From positions 1-17,456 of the forward strand of contig CAJCIF010000248.1 in assembly GCA_903970355.1 (NCBI GenBank): a stretch of DNA of 17,456 nt, given 5' to 3'. A model generated the notes under the pieces. That model searched no databases. It saw only the letters and a list, made by a program, of their open reading frames with translations, and had not been told where the DNA came from. The stretch comes from Actinomycetota bacterium. Lineage in GTDB: Bacteria; Cyanobacteriota; Vampirovibrionia; Obscuribacterales; Obscuribacteraceae. The position numbers and the translations under genes are program-made. Positions 13,211-17,456 of the stretch are shown in pieces (position 1 is the stretch's first letter; each line of letters starts with the position of its first letter).

Positions 13211-15148
13211 ATGAAGACAATCGGCAGCAAATATCAGCTTGGCGAATTGGCCATAAACTTGGGCCTGATTGACGCCAACGATTTAAATCAGGCTCTTTCC
13301 ATTTCGACGGAAACGTCTTTGCCTGTAGGACGAGTGCTCGTTATGGCCGAGCTCATGTCGGAAACCGACCTTAACAATCTCATTCGGGCTCAGACTTTCT
13401 TGCGCGAGAGCATGATTGATTACGAACTTGCCCAGAAAGCAATTGCCGTTACTCGATCTGAAAACCTGCCCTTCGAGAATGCCCTCTACAAGCTCGGTTG
13501 GTTGCCGCCCGATCAGGGCGATACTTTACCGCTCGGTCACTTACTTTGCGATGCAAATTTCGTAACGCCGGATCAACTAACGGCAGCGCTCAAGCACCAG
13601 GAAAAAGTGCGGCTTCCTCTTGGGAGAGTGCTGGTTCTTAATGGCGTGCTCACGGAAGCTCTTTTGACGGCCGCCATTAACGCACAAATTATGGTGCGCG
13701 ATAAAAAGCTGAAAAAGGAACAGGCGATTGAAGCTCTCAAAGAAACGAAGAGACGCCAGATTCCCCTTGAAAGTTTTCTGAAATCAAAAGGCTTTTACGA
13801 CATGCCGAACCGCAGTGCTCCAAGACTGGGAGAACTGCTTTCCGTAGCCGGTTTGATTTCTGATAGTGAGTTGGTTACGGCTCTGGAACACGGTCTTACC
13901 CAGAAGAAGCCGATCGGTGAAGTTTTAGTTGGTCTCAAGCTCGTTAACCGAACCGTATTAGAAGCCGCTCTCACCATCCAAACAATGATTGCGGAAAATC
14001 AGATGCGGTTGGATCAAGCCCGTGTCATCCTCATGACGGTTAACGACGGAAAATCTTTATCGGAAGCATTCGCGAGCATGACCGAGGGCGAAGCTGAGCA
14101 GCCAAAGTTAGGCCAACCTCGCATGCCTTTCTTAGAGTTTCTCCAAAAGCTCAAGCAGATTGATGAAAAAGGTCTGGCTGAAGCTTTTGAGATGGCAAAG
14201 CACAATACCAGTTTGATCAAACAGATTTTGATGCTTGGTCAACTGACGGACGAACAGAATCTTTCCCGCGCCGAAATTTGCTACAAAATGGCCGTTGGCG
14301 GCAAGCTAAGTGTTGAACATGCGTGCATCGTCTTTGAATATGCACAACGCCGAGACATTTTAGTGGAGGACGCCCTCAAAGAACTGAACTGGCAACACGG
14401 CGACCAATCTTCACCTAAGGAAAAGCCAAAACCGAAAGGGGAAGATGGCAATTCCGGCGTCAAGTCGATGTCCAATTCGCAAATCATCAAACTTCGCGAT
14501 AGTGCCATTGAACTGAAAGACAAAGGCGATTTTAAATCCGCGCGCCAAATTTTTGAAAAGCTTGCTGTTGAATTGAAAGGGAATGAAGACGGAAGATACA
14601 TTTATTGCCTCGATGCTCTGGCACAAACTTGCATCAGTGCTAAGGATTTTGATGCGGCCGAGAAGTTCTATAACGAATCATTTTCGCTAAGAAAGAAGCG
14701 ATTTGGATCGGAGAGCATGGAGACGGCCGAAGCAATCGATAACCTTGGTAAGTTGAAATACTTTCAAAAGCAATTCGATGAGGCGATTCGATGCGCGAAA
14801 GAATACATTCGCATTTGCACTGTAATATACGGTGAAGATCACCCTCACGTGGCTTGTGGCTGGCAGAACGTTGCTTCCGTTCAGTATGCCGCAAAGGAAA
14901 TTCGTCAGGCGGCAAGATCTTACGAGATTGCCCTCAATATATGTAAGTCCAAGCTGGGTTCACAGCATCCAACTACGGTTCGGCTTGAGAAGAACTACAA
15001 TACCGCCCTTGGTGAACTGAAAGATCAAGAAGATTCCGGTGTCATCACAGGAAGTTGGCGTACCATTAACGTTCCAAATCATATGGCGCTGCTGGAAGAG
15101 CCGGAAGATGAGGAAAGAAACGGTGCTACTGCGGCGGATCGAGGCTAG
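13211..15148 (+). CDS. GspE-N/MshEN-like repeat array plus TPR protein (paralogue 2)
   Basis: This 645-residue paralogue aligns with the preceding gene end to end without large gaps, with roughly six in ten residues identical by eye. The half-motifs fall at the same positions: LGELAINLGLIDANDLNQAL (10-29), PVGRVLVMAELMSETDL (38-54), PLGHLL to Gln130, PLGRVLVLNGVL to Gln159, RLGELLSVAGLISDSEL (205-221) and PIGEVLVGLKL to Gln257. Only the fifth retains the full RLG start; the final Gln is Gly228 there. A Lys/Pro-rich linker (about 399-418) precedes four TPRs (about 424-585), then GVITGSWRTINVP (610-622) and an acidic tail. AGAGGG lies ten bases before the ATG. The pair clearly arose by tandem duplication. 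The last 23 bases overlap the convergent GGDEF/HD-GYP gene. Confidence 0.83.
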   Translation: MKTIGSKYQLGELAINLGLIDANDLNQALSISTETSLPVGRVLVMAELMSETDLNNLIRAQTFLRESMIDYELAQKAIAVTRSENLPFENALYKLGWLPPDQGDTLPLGHLLCDANFVTPDQLTAALKHQEKVRLPLGRVLVLNGVLTEALLTAAINAQIMVRDKKLKKEQAIEALKETKRRQIPLESFLKSKGFYDMPNRSAPRLGELLSVAGLISDSELVTALEHGLTQKKPIGEVLVGLKLVNRTVLEAALTIQTMIAENQMRLDQARVILMTVNDGKSLSEAFASMTEGEAEQPKLGQPRMPFLEFLQKLKQIDEKGLAEAFEMAKHNTSLIKQILMLGQLTDEQNLSRAEICYKMAVGGKLSVEHACIVFEYAQRRDILVEDALKELNWQHGDQSSPKEKPKPKGEDGNSGVKSMSNSQIIKLRDSAIELKDKGDFKSARQIFEKLAVELKGNEDGRYIYCLDALAQTCISAKDFDAAEKFYNESFSLRKKRFGSESMETAEAIDNLGKLKYFQKQFDEAIRCAKEYIRICTVIYGEDHPHVACGWQNVASVQYAAKEIRQAARSYEIALNICKSKLGSQHPTTVRLEKNYNTALGELKDQEDSGVITGSWRTINVPNHMALLEEPEDEERNGATAADRG

Positions 15149-17453
15149 GATTCATTTCAGTACTGTTCTTTTTGAGATTGGCTAGAACAGCAATGAAAAT
15201 ATCCACAAGGAATGGATCCCATTGGGAGCCGGCTCCGCTTTTCAATGTTTCAACGGCGACTTCTTGCGACAGGGCTCGACGATACGGTCTGTCTGAAATC
15301 ATGGCGTGATAGGAATCAACTATGGAAAGAATGCGAGCCGGGAGGGGAATTTCTTCGCCTTTCAGCCCACGTGGATAGCCAGTGCCGTCCCAGCGTTCGT
15401 TGTGATTTTCAAGAATTTCACAGATGTCCCGCAAAGCCCGAATCGGTCTAAGCAGCTCTGCACCTAAAACGGGATGTTGATTGATAACTTGTCTTTCTTC
15501 TTCCGAGAATATTCCTTCTTTGTTTATCAAATCGGAAGGAATGGAAAGAGTGCCGACATCATGCAGCAAGCCGGCAACACGAATTTGTTCTACCTGTTGT
15601 TGCGATAATCCCATCACTCGGGCAAGCAGTTCCGAAATACGAGCTGTTTCGAGATGATGAACCTTGTTGTATTCAGATTTAGAGTAGAGGGCCGATGCCA
15701 GAGCTTTCACCATATCGACGACTTCTGGAACCAGTTCTTCTTTTTCCTGGGCTTCCGGCGTCACGCTTGGAGGCACAAATGGTTGCGTTCCTTTTACCTG
15801 AGTGGCAACTTCAGATGTTGATTTTGGTTGAGCAGGTTGTTCCTCGGCCGGAGCGCTTTCTTCAAACATCAGATCAGATGCCGTATGCACCTGGTTACGC
15901 CCCAGGCGTTTGGACAAATAAAGCGATTTGTCAGCCAGGTCAAGCAAATGTTGCTGGCTCTGGGCATCATCGGGAAAAGCCGCTATGCCCAGGCTGGCTG
16001 TTACTTTGATTTCGATGCCGTCATGTTGAATTGATAGCGCCGCCAGATTTTTGCGAATCCGTTCCGCCACCACTATGGCGCCTTCTTGATTCACCTCGGG
16101 CAGTACCAGAAGAAACTCTTCTCCACCATAGCGAACGGGTAAGTCAACATCGCGAACTTCTCGTTGAATCAGTTTGGCGACCGATCTCAAAACGCTGTCT
16201 CCCGCAGGGTGACCATAGTTGTCGTTGATAGATTTGAAATGGTCTACGTCAATCATCAACACGGCAACATTGCGCTGATAACGTTCTGCTATCCGCAATT
16301 GTTCAGCCAGTTTTTCTTGACCGGTGCGATGATTGAAGAGTCCTGTCAATCCGTCTGTTGTGGCTTGACGTTGAACACGGGCATACAATCGTGCGTTTGT
16401 CACACCAGTTGCTACCTGGTCTGCTACCGATTTCAAAAACGTTTCGTTGTCTCGCGTCCAGTTTCCTTCTGTTTCGCACTTAAAGCCAACCAGGAGCCCA
16501 AGCAATTTTTCTTCGTAAGTGATCGGCACAAAGAAAATCGACAATATGTGGAGCCTGCCAAAAGCGTCTTGCCTGTACGCTTCCATGCGCGGATCGGCCA
16601 TGGCGTCATTTACGATCAAAGGCTGTTCCGGTGAATAGTCTCTCTGGAAAATATCGAGTGCTTTTAAATCAAGATCGAATTCTTTGACGGTGTAATCTTC
16701 GCTATTGGCATACTGGCAGCGAATTGAATCTTCCGGTTCTGCTTCTGATGGCATGACGATGTAACAGCCATCAAGATTCAACCATCCGGCAAGCTCTTCG
16801 AGCATGTCTGTCAGGTTCTGGGATATGTTGAAAGAACGTCTTATTGTATTACTGATGCGGTGCACCAATGTGTCCTGCATCCGCAGCACATCAGATTCCC
16901 AGCGAGCCAGCTTCAATTCATGATTGCGTTGCATCTGCAATTCTTTGTCGCTCGCCAATTTTTCAGTAGCGCTCTTCAATCGTTCGGAAAGATCTTCGAG
17001 GCGCTGCAATTGCAAGGCTAATTCGCGCTCGGCCTGGCGGTGACGCAACGATGATCTCGCCCGGGCAAGAATTTCCGGATCTAATACAGATTCCGAAAGG
17101 CAATCGTCTGCACCCATATTCAGCCCTTGAATGCGAGCGGTTGGATTGGCGTCGGACGTTACAAGAATGATGGGAATATTTTTGAATTCATCTGATTCAC
17201 GAAGAACATGACACATCGGTTGTCCGTTGTCACTAAGAACATAGTTGTCCAAAATGACGAGATCGATATTCATCTGTTTGATTTGTTCAAGGGCGCGTTC
17301 TGCGGTATCCGCTTCGAAAATGCGATAGGAGTTTCCGAGTATTCTCGAGAAACGACGGCGCACCAATCTGTTGGCATGAACGATCAAAATGTTTTCGTTT
17401 TCCAATTGCTTTTTGGCATCTTCTGATGCCGTTAGCAAATTGAAATTAGGCAT
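15126..17453 (-). CDS. REC-GAF-GGDEF-HD-GYP bifunctional cyclic di-GMP protein
   Basis: This 775-residue signalling protein makes, and probably hydrolyses, c-di-GMP. A receiver domain (about 21-138) keeps Asp69 and Thr99, but the acidic pair is replaced by His26-Ala27 and the usual Lys by Glu121, so it is probably a pseudo-receiver. A coiled coil (about 140-190) and GAF domain (about 208-355) follow. The GGDEF domain (about 364-525) has active GGEEF (443-447), metal Asp402 in IDVDHF and an intact inhibitory site R434-x-x-D437. After a Pro/Glu linker, an HD-GYP domain (about 575-760) has H631-D632, H660, H684, GYP 692-694 and D713; HHE reads HNE at 684-686 and HDxGK reads HDVGT. The ATG is three bases from the window edge, so its SD cannot be checked and the start may lie further upstream. 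Confidence 0.93.
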   Translation of the reverse strand: MPNFNLLTASEDAKKQLENENILIVHANRLVRRRFSRILGNSYRIFEADTAERALEQIKQMNIDLVILDNYVLSDNGQPMCHVLRESDEFKNIPIILVTSDANPTARIQGLNMGADDCLSESVLDPEILARARSSLRHRQAERELALQLQRLEDLSERLKSATEKLASDKELQMQRNHELKLARWESDVLRMQDTLVHRISNTIRRSFNISQNLTDMLEELAGWLNLDGCYIVMPSEAEPEDSIRCQYANSEDYTVKEFDLDLKALDIFQRDYSPEQPLIVNDAMADPRMEAYRQDAFGRLHILSIFFVPITYEEKLLGLLVGFKCETEGNWTRDNETFLKSVADQVATGVTNARLYARVQRQATTDGLTGLFNHRTGQEKLAEQLRIAERYQRNVAVLMIDVDHFKSINDNYGHPAGDSVLRSVAKLIQREVRDVDLPVRYGGEEFLLVLPEVNQEGAIVVAERIRKNLAALSIQHDGIEIKVTASLGIAAFPDDAQSQQHLLDLADKSLYLSKRLGRNQVHTASDLMFEESAPAEEQPAQPKSTSEVATQVKGTQPFVPPSVTPEAQEKEELVPEVVDMVKALASALYSKSEYNKVHHLETARISELLARVMGLSQQQVEQIRVAGLLHDVGTLSIPSDLINKEGIFSEEERQVINQHPVLGAELLRPIRALRDICEILENHNERWDGTGYPRGLKGEEIPLPARILSIVDSYHAMISDRPYRRALSQEVAVETLKSGAGSQWDPFLVDIFIAVLANLKKNSTEMNPSLDPPQ

Positions 17454-17456
17454 GCG

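Overview
The window reads as a chromosomal segment of a free-living, aerobic or facultative Gram-negative-type bacterium of moderate GC. All confident genes carry AGGAGG-like ribosome binding sites. Tandem GspE-N/MshEN-like plus TPR proteins, a NarL-type regulator, a glyoxylate shunt and a bacterial NHEJ ligase together recall deep-branching non-photosynthetic Cyanobacteriota (Vampirovibrionia/Melainabacteria, Obscuribacterales-like). That placement is an impression from gene style, not a proof. No tRNA, rRNA, CRISPR array, integrase or transposase was seen.

Layout. (1) 1-2135, plus strand: a DNA ligase D missing its N terminus, with adenylation/OB and then polymerase domains. Its stop codon overlaps the stop of a convergent ferritin-like gene (2132-2695). 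A ChaB-like gene (2844-3077) leaves divergently from the ferritin gene. (2) 3077-3262: an inverted pair of 20-bp REP-like palindromes followed by degenerate 14-bp tandem repeats. (3) 3273-8700, minus strand: four closely spaced genes in transcription order, malate synthase, isocitrate lyase, a zinc-ribbon protein with a threefold helical repeat, and an AAA+ ATPase. This looks like one operon, so the glyoxylate shunt is linked to two uncharacterised genes. (4) 8861-10294, minus strand: a secreted low-complexity protein and a NarL/FixJ response regulator with a good -10 element. (5) 10471-11289: a 61-residue orphan gene with its own Shine-Dalgarno (SD) sequence and a textbook terminator, a potentially structured RNA region, and a plus-strand promoter with a leader mini-ORF. 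(6) 11290-15148, plus strand: two tandem paralogues of about 640 residues, each an array of GspE-N/MshEN-like half-motifs followed by TPRs and a conserved C-terminal ITGSWRTI motif. (7) 15126-17453, minus strand: a REC-GAF-GGDEF-HD-GYP protein that converges on, and overlaps by 23 bp, the second paralogue.

The most interesting unit is regions 6-7. An enzyme able to make and probably break cyclic di-GMP lies beside two ATPase-free proteins built from repeats resembling a known c-di-GMP-binding fold, which suggests a local second-messenger module. The second candidate is the aceB-aceA-zinc-ribbon-AAA+ operon. The third is the small orphan gene with its structured upstream region.
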